From positions 3,712,903 to 3,776,902 of the forward strand of contig PQWQ01000006.1 in NCBI GenBank assembly GCA_002943765.1: 64,000 bases of DNA, written 5' to 3'. The notes beneath the pieces are model-generated. The model did no database searches. It saw only the letters and a program-made list of their open reading frames with translations, and was not told where the DNA came from. Every line of letters begins with the position of its first letter. The first letter of the stretch is position 1. A program made the position numbers and the translations under genes. This DNA is from Psoroptes ovis (taxonomy: Eukaryota > Arthropoda > Arachnida > Sarcoptiformes > Psoroptidae). This document shows positions 8,837 through 20,517 of this stretch, piece by piece.

Positions 8837-9699
8837 ATGATGGATATACCAGAAAAATTTTTCGGCAAATACAAATTGACCACAAGTGAAAATTTTGACA
8901 ATTTTCTCAAAGAAATGGGTAAATTATCACTTTTTAGCCAATTTAAATTTGATCCTTTGATTTTTCATTCAATTTTCAATTTCACTAAAAGGCATCGGAT
9001 TGATCAATCGTAAATTGGCCAATTCAACATATCCAACCGTTGAGCTTGTCAAAGATGAAAATGAAAACATTGTTCTGAAATCACATACAGTGTTGAAAAC
9101 GCATGAACTTCGTTTTCGATTGGGTGAAGAATTTGATGAACAACGTATGGACGGTAAAAGGGTTAAGGTGAATTAATGAATTTTGATTAAAATTAAAATG
9201 AATTTATTTTAAAATGAAAACTAGTCTAATTTACAATGAAATTTACGAAATTTCCCGTTCAAAATGTCAATGATCTATATTTTATTTTAATTTTTCTTCC
9301 AATAATTTAATAATAACCGGATGTCTAGTCTAATATTTTGTTTGAAAAATATTTTGATTTAATTTTTCTTATCAATTTTGAATGATATTTTCGATATTTT
9401 ATCAAACTAATTTCTATATCCGACGACTAATACATTCCCTGTCTATATATCCACCATAAATAGACTACATTCGATTTTGTCGATGGAAATCTGCTGGTTC
9501 AAACACAACGAGATGGCAATCTAGAGATTAAATATATTCGTGAATTTACTGGTGATAAAATTAATGTCGTAAGTTTAATGTTTGTGATTTTGATTTTTTT
9601 ACAGGAAATTATCATTTAAATTTTTTTTTTCAATCTCTGAAGACATCGATCGCTAATCAAGTTAAATGTTTACGTGTCTATGAAAGAGTCAAAGAATAA
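8837..9699 (+). CDS. Fatty-acid-binding protein (FABP/lipocalin-like, mite group 13 allergen type)
   Basis: Four exons: 8837-8918, 8992-9167, 9464-9568 and 9643-9699, with consensus GT-AG introns, totalling 139 residues. This is the usual FABP size and four-exon structure. The protein begins MMDIPEKFFGKYKLTTSENF, matching the G-K-Y/W-K-L...S-E-N-F-D start of the family. It contains LGEEFDEQRMDGKRVK (the beta-strand E-F region) and ends CLRVYERVKE, carrying the Arg-x-Tyr pair that grips the fatty-acid carboxylate. The role is cytosolic binding and transport of long-chain fatty acids. A polyadenylation signal AATAAA lies at 9719-9724. Resemblance to group 13 allergens is from family knowledge; a search would settle orthology. 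All exons are too short to stand out as long ORFs. Confidence 0.9.
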
Positions 9700-10095
9700 T
9701 GATGGAGAATTCCTATCGAATAAAGTATCAAACGAAATTATTCCTATTTTTCAATTTTTGTCAAATATCATATCATTGAAGCCTTGAGAAAACAAATTTC
9801 ATTTTTTATTTATACAAGAAACAAATGTGAACAAATTTCACAATAATTTCACTGATTACAAATTACGTAATGTACAATAAAAATTTGATTATCAGTAAAT
9901 TTATTTAATATAAATTTTTTTTCAATAACAAAAACAATCATTTATCAAAATTAAATCTTTATTTTTTCTTATGAATTAAGTTAAAAGAGTCAAATACCTC
10001 GAAGATATTTGAAATAATTGAAAAATAATTGGGTCGATAAAATGTCATGGTCATTCAAGTATTGATTGAATAGAAATTTTTGATTTTTTTTTGTT
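9700..10095. other. Convergent intergenic spacer (3' UTRs)
   Basis: About 400 bp between the tails of FABP (plus) and ASCC1 (minus). It has AATAAA at 9719-9724 for FABP and several A/T-rich polyadenylation-like motifs. No gene is seen. Confidence 0.6.
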
Positions 10096-11402
10096 TCAAA
10101 AACAAATTTTATTCAATGGAATATAATAATGATTTTGTTCATCATAAAAATCAATTGTTGATAAATGTATTTGATTTAAATAAAATTTACCGAAATCAAA
10201 TTGTTTATATTTTTCCAATATATTTTGGACATTCATTTTTGGTTGTTGTTGTTGTTGTTGTTGCTGCTGCTGCTGCTGTTGATTATTTTTATTACGATAA
10301 CGTATATTCATTAATGTACAATGTATTTTTACTTTCCATTCATTTTCACCAACATTTTCATACCGGTTTGTTTCACATTCCAATCCAGAATCACTATACC
10401 AATCATATAATTTATTTATTATTTGTCGAAATAATGAATTTGTTTCATTGCCATTGATTTCATTAATTTTTCCATATAAAACTGATGCAGATGTTGGATC
10501 ATCGTTCATAACATCAACACCTTTCATTTGTAATAAAATTTTGTTTGGTTGTTTATTTTCATTCAAAAGATTTTTCAAATAATTTTCATAAAAATTATCC
10601 AAATATTTTGAGGCTTTTTTACGTTCAAATTGATCGCCAAGATATAATATTTTCAATGTTAAATGTAAACGATGTTCAGATTGAAATACGCTTTCATCAA
10701 TCGATTTTGTTGTCGATAATTTTGGATCAGATAGTATTTCAGTTCTAAATTGAATGAAATTTTTTCTTATTGTTTCATCAAATGATAATGGTATCGATAG
10801 AAAATGTGTTAATGTTTGCTTTAAACGAATAGATTGTTCAATATTACGTATACGACGATATGCATTGATTACATTTGATTTGTTGGCGCCATGAATTTGT
10901 ATGAAATTCGGTGCATTTGACGAATTATTATTCATTTTTGGTACTTTAATCATGGTTTGTGTTTCATTTTCGATTTGCAATTTTGTTTGTCCTTTCTTTC
11001 CAATAATATAGCCAAAAAATATGTTGCACAAATGAATAGTAAGAATGAAACGTTTAGCATTATTATCGAAATTTAGATCTTCACCATCATCTAGGTTCAA
11101 ATCATTGTCATTTTCGCTATCATTGTTGGAATAATACAAATTTGCATCATCATTTTCCAACTGATTAATTGAATAATGTTTACGTTTATCTTGTTCTAAA
11201 TTTGATTAAAAAATATCGATGAATTCATATAGGGAAATTAGAACGATGAAAAATACTCACCAGATGATAGTAATGATAATTTTCTTTGATCTAACGTTAA
11301 ATCACTGATTACGTGATCATCATCACAATCTAAACGTCGATAACATGAATTACCAACACGAATTAATTTCGGTTTCACTGCAAATGTGGAATTGTAATCC
11401 AT
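10096..11402 (-). CDS. ASCC1: Activating signal cointegrator 1 complex subunit 1 (KH + 2H phosphoesterase-like)
   Basis: Two exons on the minus strand, 11402-11261 and 11195-10096, joined in phase 1, give 413 residues. The N-terminal exon starts MDYNSTFAVKPKLIRVG. A KH domain follows with the RNA-binding loop IIGKKGQT. The AKAP7/LigT-type 2H domain follows with its two signature motifs HLTL and HCTL. In other animals ASCC1 is a nuclear subunit of the ASCC helicase complex, acting in alkylation repair, ribosome quality control and transcription coactivation. A glutamine run (codons at about 10238-10276) is inserted between the second His motif and the C-terminal strand. The start is supported because an in-frame upstream exon supplies the missing N-terminus. 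It diverges from the cholinesterase-like gene with about 210 bp between starts. Confidence 0.88.
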
Positions 11403-11611
11403 TTCAATTTGAAATGTTTAAAATTTCAAGGTTTTGATATCAAATTATTTAAATGATCATATCAACATTGCAATGTAAATGTAAACATTAGCCTGTCCAT
11501 AAAGAGCATGTACTAGTGAATTTGAAATCTTAACCGCAAAAATTTCAGTTTTTCATTATTTGTAGAATGGTGGTTCAGTCTAAAATTTAGTCGCTATTGA
11601 GTGTGATTAAA
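11403..11611. promoter_or_regulatory. Short divergent promoter region between ASCC1 and the cholinesterase-like gene
   Basis: The start codons of two divergent genes are 209 bp apart, so both promoters and 5' UTRs must lie here or overlap. No TATA box or known motif can be singled out. Confidence 0.35.
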
Positions 11612-13456
11612 ATGTCAAAAATTTACAGTAAAATTTTCGTAATATTAACAACAATCAATGCTATATCTTTGATTCTTTGGTTTTTATTCTATTACAATCG
11701 AAATAATCATCCAAATGATTTACCACCGGTGAATAAGGAAGAAATTGGCCATCAAAGTGAAATGATTATCGAAACTGAATTGGGGCCAATCTCTGGTTTC
11801 AAAGAAAGAATTTCGGGCAAAGAAATTAACACATTCCTTGGCATACCGTATGCTGAACCACCAATCAATGAGTTAAGATTCAAAGAACCGCATAGAATCG
11901 AGAATAAATGGGAATATGTTTTCAATGCAACTAAATGGCCCAATCCATGCATACAACCTGATCAATCATTACAATTATTCAATTATAATTTTAGTGAAGA
12001 TTGTCTGTATTTGAATATATGGTCACCGAGTGATCACAAAAATAATATTTTGAAGCCTGTCGTCGTCGTTATCCATACAGGCGCATTTATATTTGGATCT
12101 GCATCAGAAACGAAATATAATGGGCTGTATTTATCGTATCAAGCAAATGTTGTGGTGGTTACATTTAATTATCGTTTGAATTTTCATGGGTTTTTCTATC
12201 CACCATCATCGTTTAGTCAACGGAAGAAATTCGTACCAAATTCAGGAATATTGGATCAGATCGAAGCATTACGATGGATTAATAAAAATATTGAGTATTT
12301 TGGCGGTGATTCAAATCGTGTGACATTAATCGGTCAATCATCTGCTGCATTATCGATAGGTTTACATATTTTAATGGGTGAAAATTTATTCAATCAAGTC
12401 ATTATGATTAGTGGTTCACCTTTACAGATAATACAAAATAAGAAAAATTATGTTGAAAATTTTTGGTCAAATTATATCAATCATTTGAATTGTCAACATC
12501 ATAAAGAAAACATTATCGAATGTATTGATGGAAAAATAAATGAAACACGTAAAAATTTAATCACAATGGAAATGGTAAAGCAATTATCATTAGACAAGCT
12601 ATTTGTTAATATACCGATTTGGATTGATTATGATGAAAAATCTATTCCGAAAAATTTATCCATTTTATATGGCTACACCAATGATGAAGGGTCATGGATT
12701 GCAATGTTAGACAATCCGAATAATTTCGGAACATATATTCATGAAAAAATATTGACAAAATATCAAGCTAAAAATCAAATAGAATCATTTCTAGATAAAA
12801 TGGTTACCTCGATTCCGATTAATAGTGAGTTTTTTCTTTGATGAAATTATTCAATAAAAAAATTTTTCCTCATTTTTGAATTAGAAACAAAAATAATCAA
12901 TCATTATATGAATTCATCATGGCAAAATGATTCAACTATTTTGCATCGCATCATAACAAACATGCTTGGTGATCGTTACATTGTTTGTCCAATTGAAAAA
13001 TTTATCAATAAACTGAAATCTGCTAACAACGAAACACTAATTTATCAATATTATTGGCAATATAAAGGCAATCCAATTACAAGTGCATTCTGGAGTACAT
13101 TCGAGCGTGTTTGGTGCGGTAAATGGATGGGTTCATGTCATTCATTTGAAATGTATGCATTATTTGGCATACCATTTATACAATCGACATTATTCAGTTA
13201 TTATGATCGTTTAGTATCGATGAAAATGATACAAATTGTTAAATATTTTGCATATGAAAGGTAAATTAATTTGAATGAATTTAATGATTTGCTTTATTGA
13301 TTTTTGAATTTTCATTTCAGACGATTACCTTGGCCCATTTCGCAGGGAGCTAATCAACAAGTATTCTACAATATCGATAAAAACGATGAAGAATTCATAT
13401 TTGGAAATAATTTCAAAAATCAATTGTGTAAAGATTTATGGAATGATTATATTTGA
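11612..13456 (+). CDS. Carboxylesterase/cholinesterase-like protein, membrane-anchored
   Basis: Three exons (11612-12824, 12885-13260, 13321-13456) give 574 residues, the usual size of the alpha/beta-hydrolase cholinesterase family. Residues 8-27 form a hydrophobic segment typical of a signal anchor. Family landmarks: LGPISGF, FLGIPYAEPP, EDCLYLNIWSP, a nucleophile elbow GQSSAALS (usually GESAG), NDEGSW with the acidic residue, and CHSFEMYALFGIPF, where the His matches the catalytic His of cholinesterases. The oxyanion loop reads HTGAF instead of HGGGF. The triad Ser, Glu and His is therefore kept, but the surroundings are altered, so activity may be reduced or substrate use shifted. The ATG at 11612 is the first in frame with good spacing. 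NAD synthetase follows after 134 bp on the same strand. Confidence 0.85.
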
Positions 13457-13590
13457 ATTATGCTCAGAGCCCAAAAATTGAAAATTTTAAAATGTTTCTG
13501 TAAACTTTTTTTTTATAATTTACGAAAAACTTTCTCCTTGACACCTGATCTTAAGTTTTCAAAAAATTCAAATAAAATTGTTGATTTAAA

Positions 13591-15917
13591 ATGTCATCTT
13601 ATAAATTTGGCATAGCAATTTGTACATTAAATCAATTATGTTTAGATTTTGATGGAAATTTCAGAAGAATCAAACAAAGTATTGATGAATCCATTCAATT
13701 AAATGCATCGATTCGTCTGGGACCTGAATTAGAAGTAAGCGGGTACAATTGTGAAGATTCATTTTATGAATATGATACTGTTCATCATTCATGGCAAATA
13801 ATTGGTGAAATATTGAAATTAGATTATAAAAATATATTGATTGGTATTGGTATGCCAATACTAAAAGATTCTTGTCTTTATAATTGTTATTGTATGATTT
13901 ATAATTCAAAAATAATTTATATTAGAGCCAAGAATCGTTTAGCAATCCACGGAAATTATCGGTAAAGTTTTTCATTTAAATTCGAGTCTATTGAACTTAA
14001 TTTTCTCTTTCATCTCAGAGAGAATCGTTATTTTAAATCATGGAATGATGGAACAAATGGTGGCTCGAATTCATGGTTTGAATTGCCTCAATTAATTGTC
14101 GATATTTGTGATCAGAAACATGTCCCGTTCGGTGATGGTGCAATCATTGAGATTAGAGATACAATCGTTGATAGTAATGATTTACAATTTTCATCTAATC
14201 TTTTAAGAATCGGATTCGAGATATGTGAAGAATTATGGCATGCTGACACTCAAAGTAATCGACTATTTGGTTTACGCGGTTGCCATTTGGTAGTCAATCC
14301 ATCGAGTTCTTATTGGGAATTAAGAAAATTAGATAATGCATATAATCATGTACGATCGATAACAAGCAAAACTGGTAAGTTTTTCAATGAAAAATCAGCT
14401 TTAATTAATTTTTAAATAATCTAGGTGGTGTTTATGCATATGTCAATAATATTGGATGTGATGGCGGTGGACGATTATGTTTTTATGGCAGAAGTTTTGT
14501 CATGGAAAATGGAAAATTATTGACCATGTCCAACGTTTCATCTGAGGAAATTTTCGATGAGATATCTGTGCGTTTATCAATCATTGATCCAATCAACATA
14601 CAACAATATCGCATGCAAAATAATATCGCAATCAGAAGTTGCAGTGTAAAAGAAAAACTTATCAAATTTGATCCAGTAAAACCGTATTATGATGATAATA
14701 TTGACATTTGTTCTATTAACACAATTTCGATCCAAACATGTGGATTATTGAAAAATTATGATGCCAATGCTTCCGCCAATAGCAATGAAAAGTTTATCGA
14801 ATTATGTCCAGAAGAAGAAATTATGCGATATTGTTCATTATGGCTTTGGGATTATTTACGCCGTTGTATACCTGGTGGTATAAGAGGATTCATTGTGCCT
14901 TTAAGTGGTGGCCTCGATTCCTCATCTGTTGTTTGCATTGTGTATTCACTTTGTAGATATTTACATTATCAAATATGCAAACGAAACAATTCGAATATTG
15001 TCAAATCATTATCGTCATTATTAGATTTAAAAACAATCGATAATTTGAAACCAGAAGATATTTGCCGCCAATTACTGCGTTGCTGCTATTTACGTACAAA
15101 ATTTTCTGGCAATGATAGCTTTAATCGCGCAAAAAATTTAGCCAATTTAGTTGGTGCTGAATTCCATACATTTGATTTCACTGATCTTTACGAGAAAATT
15201 GTCGACGAAGTACCATTACGTATAAAATCATCGAGTGTGACTATACAACAACAAAATTTACAAGCCAGATTGCGAATGATATTAGCATATTACATGAGTG
15301 AATGTAATCGACTGGTTTTGGCAACTGGCAATGTTGATGAAGCATTAGTTGGCTATCTAACTAAATATGATTGTTCTTCAGCCGATTTGAATCCTATCGG
15401 TTCAATCAGTAAAACTGATTTGAAAAGATTCATGTTATATTTCAAGCATGTGATTCCAAGTGATTCAGAAAAAATATTGGATCATATCATAAATGCAATA
15501 CCAAGTGCGGAATTAACTGGTGAAAATCAAAAAGATGAAGATGATTTAGGACTAACATATGATGAATTAAGTTTATTTGGTCGTTTACGTCGTGGTATCT
15601 ATGGTACTTATGGACCATATGGTATGTTTTGTAAAATATGGAATGATCGTCATATGAATTACATCAAAGAAACATTTCGAAATCAAAATGAAGAAAATAT
15701 TGACCCAAATTTATTGGCTAAAAAAATTAAAAGATTTTTTCAATTATATTCACGTAATCGCCATAAACAAACAATATTGACACCAAGTTTACATACAGAA
15801 ACATATTCACCTGATGATAATCGTTTTGATCATCGACAATTTCTATTCAATACACAATGGCCATGGCAATTTGAACAAATTGATAAAATGTTGGAAAAAA
15901 TTAATTTGAATAAGTGA
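13591..15917 (+). CDS. NADSYN1: Glutamine-dependent NAD(+) synthetase
   Basis: Three exons (13591-13961, 14019-14374, 14425-15917) give 739 residues, close to other animal enzymes (about 700). The N-terminal nitrilase-type glutaminase domain shows its triad: Glu in GPELEVSGYNCED, Lys in RAKNRLAIHGNYRE and Cys in GFEICEELW. The C-terminal synthetase domain shows the ATP PP-loop PLSGGLDSSSV and the NAD-synthetase segment GNVDEALVGYLTKYDCSSADLNPIG. It converts deamido-NAD plus glutamine and ATP to NAD+, the last step of the de novo and Preiss-Handler routes, in the cytosol. Splice sites restore the conserved RENRYF and TGGVYAYVNN junctions. Nothing suggests decay. Confidence 0.95.
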
Positions 15918-16856
15918 ATTTATTGAAAAAAAATCAATCACTCGATTGATTTAATGCTTCTAATATCAATAATCATGAATTTTATTCAAAACAATATATG
16001 CATTTAAGGGAAACTTTTATACAATTAATGAATTGTTATGAAAAAAATATATTAAACTAATTGTCAATTTCATTTAGTTCATTGTTTTTCGACTTTTCGC
16101 ACTTTATTTCGAGTTAAAACCCTGAATATATTTCAAATCTAATCGATTTTTCTTTTTTTCTTTCACTTTTGGTTACCATTGTAACAAGATTTTTAATGTT
16201 GTATTTAATTATTTGTTTTCGTTTGTTTCAATCCATGTATTATTAAGTTGAAATATTGAACATTTTTTTTTATTTCATTTCTTTCCCAAAAACTAATTTA
16301 GAATCATCAATGTTTTATATTCTGTTCTCGAATAATATTACCATTCAATAGAGGATATAATCGATTGATTTTTGTTTTCCATTTGGTGTAAGTGTGTTGC
16401 CGCTCAAAAAAAAAAAAAAACCTGGATCATTTCGAGGTAATTGTACTTTTGATTCAAAATTGTCGTTGAATTTTTGAAATTCTTTTTCAAACGACCGTCT
16501 ATATATTTTAAAAATATTTTGACGACAAAAGTTTTCACCAAAAAATTTCTGTTCCGTCAATGACAATACAATTATTTCATTTTTTTTATTTTTGTCTGTC
16601 AGTCATTTATTAAATTTAGTTCATTTTTTTCGCGACAAATGAAAAAAAAAACAGAGAACAAATTGTCAATTGTATTTTGGTTACGTTTTTGCTTATTTGA
16701 CTGATGTGAACAGATTTTGAGATACATAGATAAACAGATTTTAACTTTTGATTTAAAATTTGAAATAATTTTCATTTTCGATTTGATCATTCAAATAGTG
16801 ATTCAGTTTTTTGTGTTTCATTTGATTTTGACAATTTTTAAAGTGTAAAAGAAACA
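15918..16856. other. Intergenic, about 0.94 kb, nothing recognised
   Basis: Spacer between NADSYN1 and the calcyphosin-like gene. AT-rich, with an A16 run near 16407-16422. Short minus-strand ORFs here look like chance. Confidence 0.6.
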
Positions 16857-17634
16857 ATGCCACGACCGATTACAGCACAAACACGTAATGAACAAAATTT
16901 AATGGAAAAATCGGCAAGACAATTGGCTGTAACCAGTGATCCGATTGAAAAGATTCGTTTATTATGTCTACAACGTGGTACGGCCGGTATTTTGGCATTG
17001 GGAAAGTAATTTTCTTTTTTTAATGATTTAAATTTCGGAAATTGAACCAAATCAAATTTATTTGTTTTTTTTTATTGATAGACAATTTCGTATAATGGAT
17101 AATGATCGTAATGGTGATCTATCGTTCGAAGAATTCAAAGATGGTCTAAAAGATTTAGGCTTTGAAGCAGATGATGATGAATATAAAAATTTATTCCAAA
17201 TGTTTGATAAAGATAATTCTGGAACAATAAAATATGATGAATTTCTACAAGAAATACGGCCACCGATGAATAATATGCGTATGCAGTTGATTGATAAAGC
17301 ATTTGAAAAATTAGATAAAACGAATGATGGCGTTATAACTATAGAAGATTTAAAAGGTGTTTATAATTTCAAATCACATCCAGAATATTTGAATGGTAAT
17401 AAAACTGAACAACAATTGTTGGAGGATTTTATTAAAAAATTTGAACAAAATAGTTCAGCAGATGGACAAGTATGTTTAATTCGTATTAATTTCGACTTTG
17501 ATAATCATGAATTTTTTCCTCTCTATTTTCAGTTAACTAAACAAGAATTCATTGATTATTATTCTGGTGTCAGTGCATCAATCGATGATGATATGTATTT
17601 CGATTTGATGATGCGACAAGCATGGAAATTATAA
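16857..17634 (+). CDS. CAPSL: Calcyphosin-like EF-hand calcium-binding protein
   Basis: Three exons (16857-17005, 17082-17469, 17533-17634) give 212 residues, about the size of animal calcyphosin-like proteins. The N-terminal PIEKIRLLCLQRGTAGI and the C-terminal GVSASIDDDMYFDLMMRQAW are diagnostic of the family. Four EF-hand positions are visible: DNDRNGDLSFEE (~56-67), DKDNSGTIKYDE (~92-103), DKTNDGVITIED (~128) and a weaker one near NSSADGQLTKQEF, which is split by the last intron. RPPM links hands two and three, as in the family. The family is a set of cytosolic calcium sensors, often tied to ciliated or secretory cells in other animals; its role in this organism is unknown. All canonical Ca2+-coordinating acidic positions in hands 1-3 are kept. 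Confidence 0.93.
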
Positions 17635-18488
17635 TTTAATCAATGACAAAATTTAAATTTCGACGAATCGAAATATGGACGATGATGAAAAATTTCGAAA
17701 TTCAACTACGATTTCAATCAAACCAAAAATATATCATTAAAATGAAATCAATATAAAATCAATCAAATCTTTATTTCCTTTTTTTTGTTGTCAAAATAAA
17801 ATAAAAATTTCAAATAAAAAGAATCAATTCAAATTCATTTCAAAACTTGTCATCAGATGGTGATGGGAAATGTTTTGATTTCGACTCTCAAAAAAAAATG
17901 AAAAAAAAAATTTCTGGATCTTTTTAAATTTTTTCTTATTCCAAATATTGATTTTGAATTTTTGGTTCAATAAAATTTTCAAATAAATAAATAAATGAAA
18001 TAAACAATGTTTCCTGTTTGTGCAATTTTTTAGATTTAATCATTTTATTTGGCATTGATTTATTATTTCATTGAAAACATTGAAATAATATATAACCAAC
18101 AATAACCGGTCAAACCAACAACAACATTATTTGTCAATGTGGCAATTTAAAATTAAAAGCATTATCCATTAAGCATTATCAATAGCTGTTACATGTGTTT
18201 TTCGTTTTGTTGCTTTTGAACAAAAAAATTTACAGGTTTTTTTCATTTATTATTAATGAAATGATCTGACGACATTAAACTGATTGTTTTTTCAATATTT
18301 TCATTCATATTGTTCATTATTTTCTTGTAAATTTATTTACAAATTTCTCTGCAATACATTGGCATTTTATTTGAATATTGTGTCAATTGTTCTTTTTCCT
18401 AAACATCAATATTCAAATTCAAAATTATAGTCAGGGAAAAAAGACATTTTTTTCTTCAAAAAAAATAAAAATAAATAAAGCAATCATT
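17635..18488. other. Intergenic, about 0.85 kb, nothing recognised
   Basis: AT-rich spacer holding the 3' UTR of the calcyphosin-like gene (AATAAA-like motifs near 17796 and 17812) and the 5' region of DNAJC25. No other structure is seen. Confidence 0.6.
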
Positions 18489-19669
18489 ATGAAAATTATA
18501 ATCGTTTCCATATTTATTATAATAATTTGTCATTTAAATTATTGTCATGCATTTTTAGAAGGGTTATATTGTGGCCAAGATAATTGTTATGATGGTAAGT
18601 GAATTGTTAAATAGAAAAAGACATATTTATTGTTGATTGTTTTTTTTTCAATTTAATTCTGTTAAAAATAGCTCTTGGTGTAACACGAGATTCAACAAAA
18701 GATGAAATTTCAAAAGCATATCGAGCACAAGCACGTAAATGGCATCCAGATTTGCATCAAGGCAAAGAAGCAAAAGAAATTGCTACGAAAAAATTTCAAT
18801 TAATTGCTCAAGCATATGAAGTATTACGTGATGAAGAATCACGAAAAGATTATGACTATATGTTGGATCATCCTGAAGAATATTATCATAATTATTATCG
18901 TTATTATCGCCGTGTTTATGTTAAAGTTGATGTGAGAATAGTGATCATTGTAACAATTACAATGATATCTATTTATCAATATTATGGTTCTAATTCACGC
19001 TACAAAGAAGCGATTGATTATTTTGTTACTGTACCCAAGTATCGTATCCAAGCCAAAGATATTGCCATTAATGAAGGTATATGGCCATCTGAGCAAAATA
19101 TCAAAAATCGTCTGAAACAACGTGGTGCAAATTACAAACAAAAATTAAAAGAAGAAATAAAACTAGAAGAAGAAGCATGTTTACGTAAAGTAATCGAAGA
19201 TAAAATGAATATACAAGGTGCATATTCTAAGCCATCATATAAAGACATTTTATGGATTCAATTGTTCTTACTTCCTGTATATATTGGTATGTGAATTTTT
19301 GTAAATTTTTAGTATCAAACAAATTCGTTGACAATATCAATCATTTTTATTCAAGTCCAATATATTTATTGGTATATAAGATGGATTTATAAATTCAATT
19401 ACAAAAAAGAACCATTAGGTTTAGAGGAAAAACATTACATTATGAGAAAATTTATGAAATTATCTGAATCAGAATGGTCACAAAAAGATCAATATGAAAT
19501 TGATGAATATATGCGCGAAGAATTATGGATTCGGGAAAATTTTGATCCATGGAAACAGAAAAAAGATGATGAAATGCGAGCTAAACTAGCTGAAAATCCT
19601 GCATATAAACGTTATCGTCGTTATATGCGTAAAGGTGGTCCTGGACAGATAACATTTTTGGATGATTAA
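18489..19669 (+). CDS. DNAJC25: DnaJ homolog subfamily C member 25 (ER membrane J-protein)
   Basis: Three exons (18489-18594, 18672-19286, 19356-19669) give 344 residues, near the animal norm of about 360. It has an N-terminal signal peptide of roughly 20 residues (MKIIIVSIFIIIICHL...), then LYCGQDNCYDALGV and a J-domain with the HPD motif at residues 60-62. Two hydrophobic segments follow (VRIVIIVTITMISIY and the ILWIQLFLLPVYIG/VQYIYWYIRW region joined across intron 2). The C-terminus ELWIRENFDPWKQKK...RYRRYMRKGGPGQITFLDD is highly diagnostic of DNAJC25. The J-domain stimulates Hsp70 ATPase; the family is in the ER membrane. The start at 18489 is chosen because it begins the signal peptide. 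Confidence 0.95.
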
Positions 19670-19855
19670 TTAATTTGCTGTCAATTCCTAATTAATTTTT
19701 AAAATGATAATTTTTTGTGTAAATAGAAAAAAATTAAAAAAAATTTCAAAGTATCGATTATATCGAATTTTAAAAATTTCGAATTTCCTTTTTCGAAAAA
19801 GTCTTTGTGTTTTTTGTCTCAATATTTTGATTTTGTTTTGAATTGAGAATCAAAA

Positions 19856-20470
19856 ATGACGCGAAATCACACCAGCAAGATTAAATTACCGTTTAGATTT
19901 GAATTCTTTGGTAAAGTTTATGAAGATTATTATTCATTCGATGCTTACATGACAAATGCAATGATTGCTTTGAGAAATAAATTTCCATTTTTATCAACCG
20001 AATTATTAACATCGCGCGCTAAAGATGAATGGAATAAAAAATTGAAAGCAGTGACCAGAAAGACAACGCCGCAATCATCTATGTCTGTCAATAGCATTAA
20101 AAAGAAACCATTGATATTTGATGATGAGGATGATGATATTCAGCCCGTAAGTTCAAAAATGCGAAAATCGAAATCAACAATCAATCAGAAAAATAATGAA
20201 GAGAAACTAACACCAATAATTACTGATCATGAAATTATCGATAATGGCAATGCATCGATGGAAATATGTGATGCTCATGAAAATAGTCCAGAAATCGTTT
20301 TTGAAAAAACATTGACAGCCAAAAGTTCAATTTCCGAATCTTATTTGCCAATAATTCTTAATAATGATAATGACCGGTTGACTACTAAAATCGAAAAGGT
20401 TACGGATGATGGGGAAAAGATGTCAATCTCGTGCCAGTCTCTACCATTGTTTTTGAATAGTCAATCATGA
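19856..20470 (+). CDS. Orphan 204-residue protein, possible divergent HMG-box-like N-terminus
   Basis: Not recognised with confidence. One exon. Residues 10-63 are conserved-looking and helical, with FRFEFFGKVYEDYYSFDAY followed by FPFLSTELLTSRAKDEWNKK. The spacing of aromatic and basic residues (a Phe/Tyr start, then RAKDEWNK) is reminiscent of an HMG box, but no motif is decisive. The remainder is acidic/basic low-complexity sequence (DDEDDD, KKKP, many Ser/Asn) typical of nuclear proteins. It converges with the orphan gene at 20518-21358, with stop codons only about 47 bp apart. HMG-box membership is inference. Confidence 0.6.
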   Translation: MTRNHTSKIKLPFRFEFFGKVYEDYYSFDAYMTNAMIALRNKFPFLSTELLTSRAKDEWNKKLKAVTRKTTPQSSMSVNSIKKKPLIFDDEDDDIQPVSSKMRKSKSTINQKNNEEKLTPIITDHEIIDNGNASMEICDAHENSPEIVFEKTLTAKSSISESYLPIILNNDNDRLTTKIEKVTDDGEKMSISCQSLPLFLNSQS

Positions 20471-20517
20471 TTTTTATTAGAATTCATTTAAAGTCAGTTT
20501 TAAAAAAAAGGATTAAA

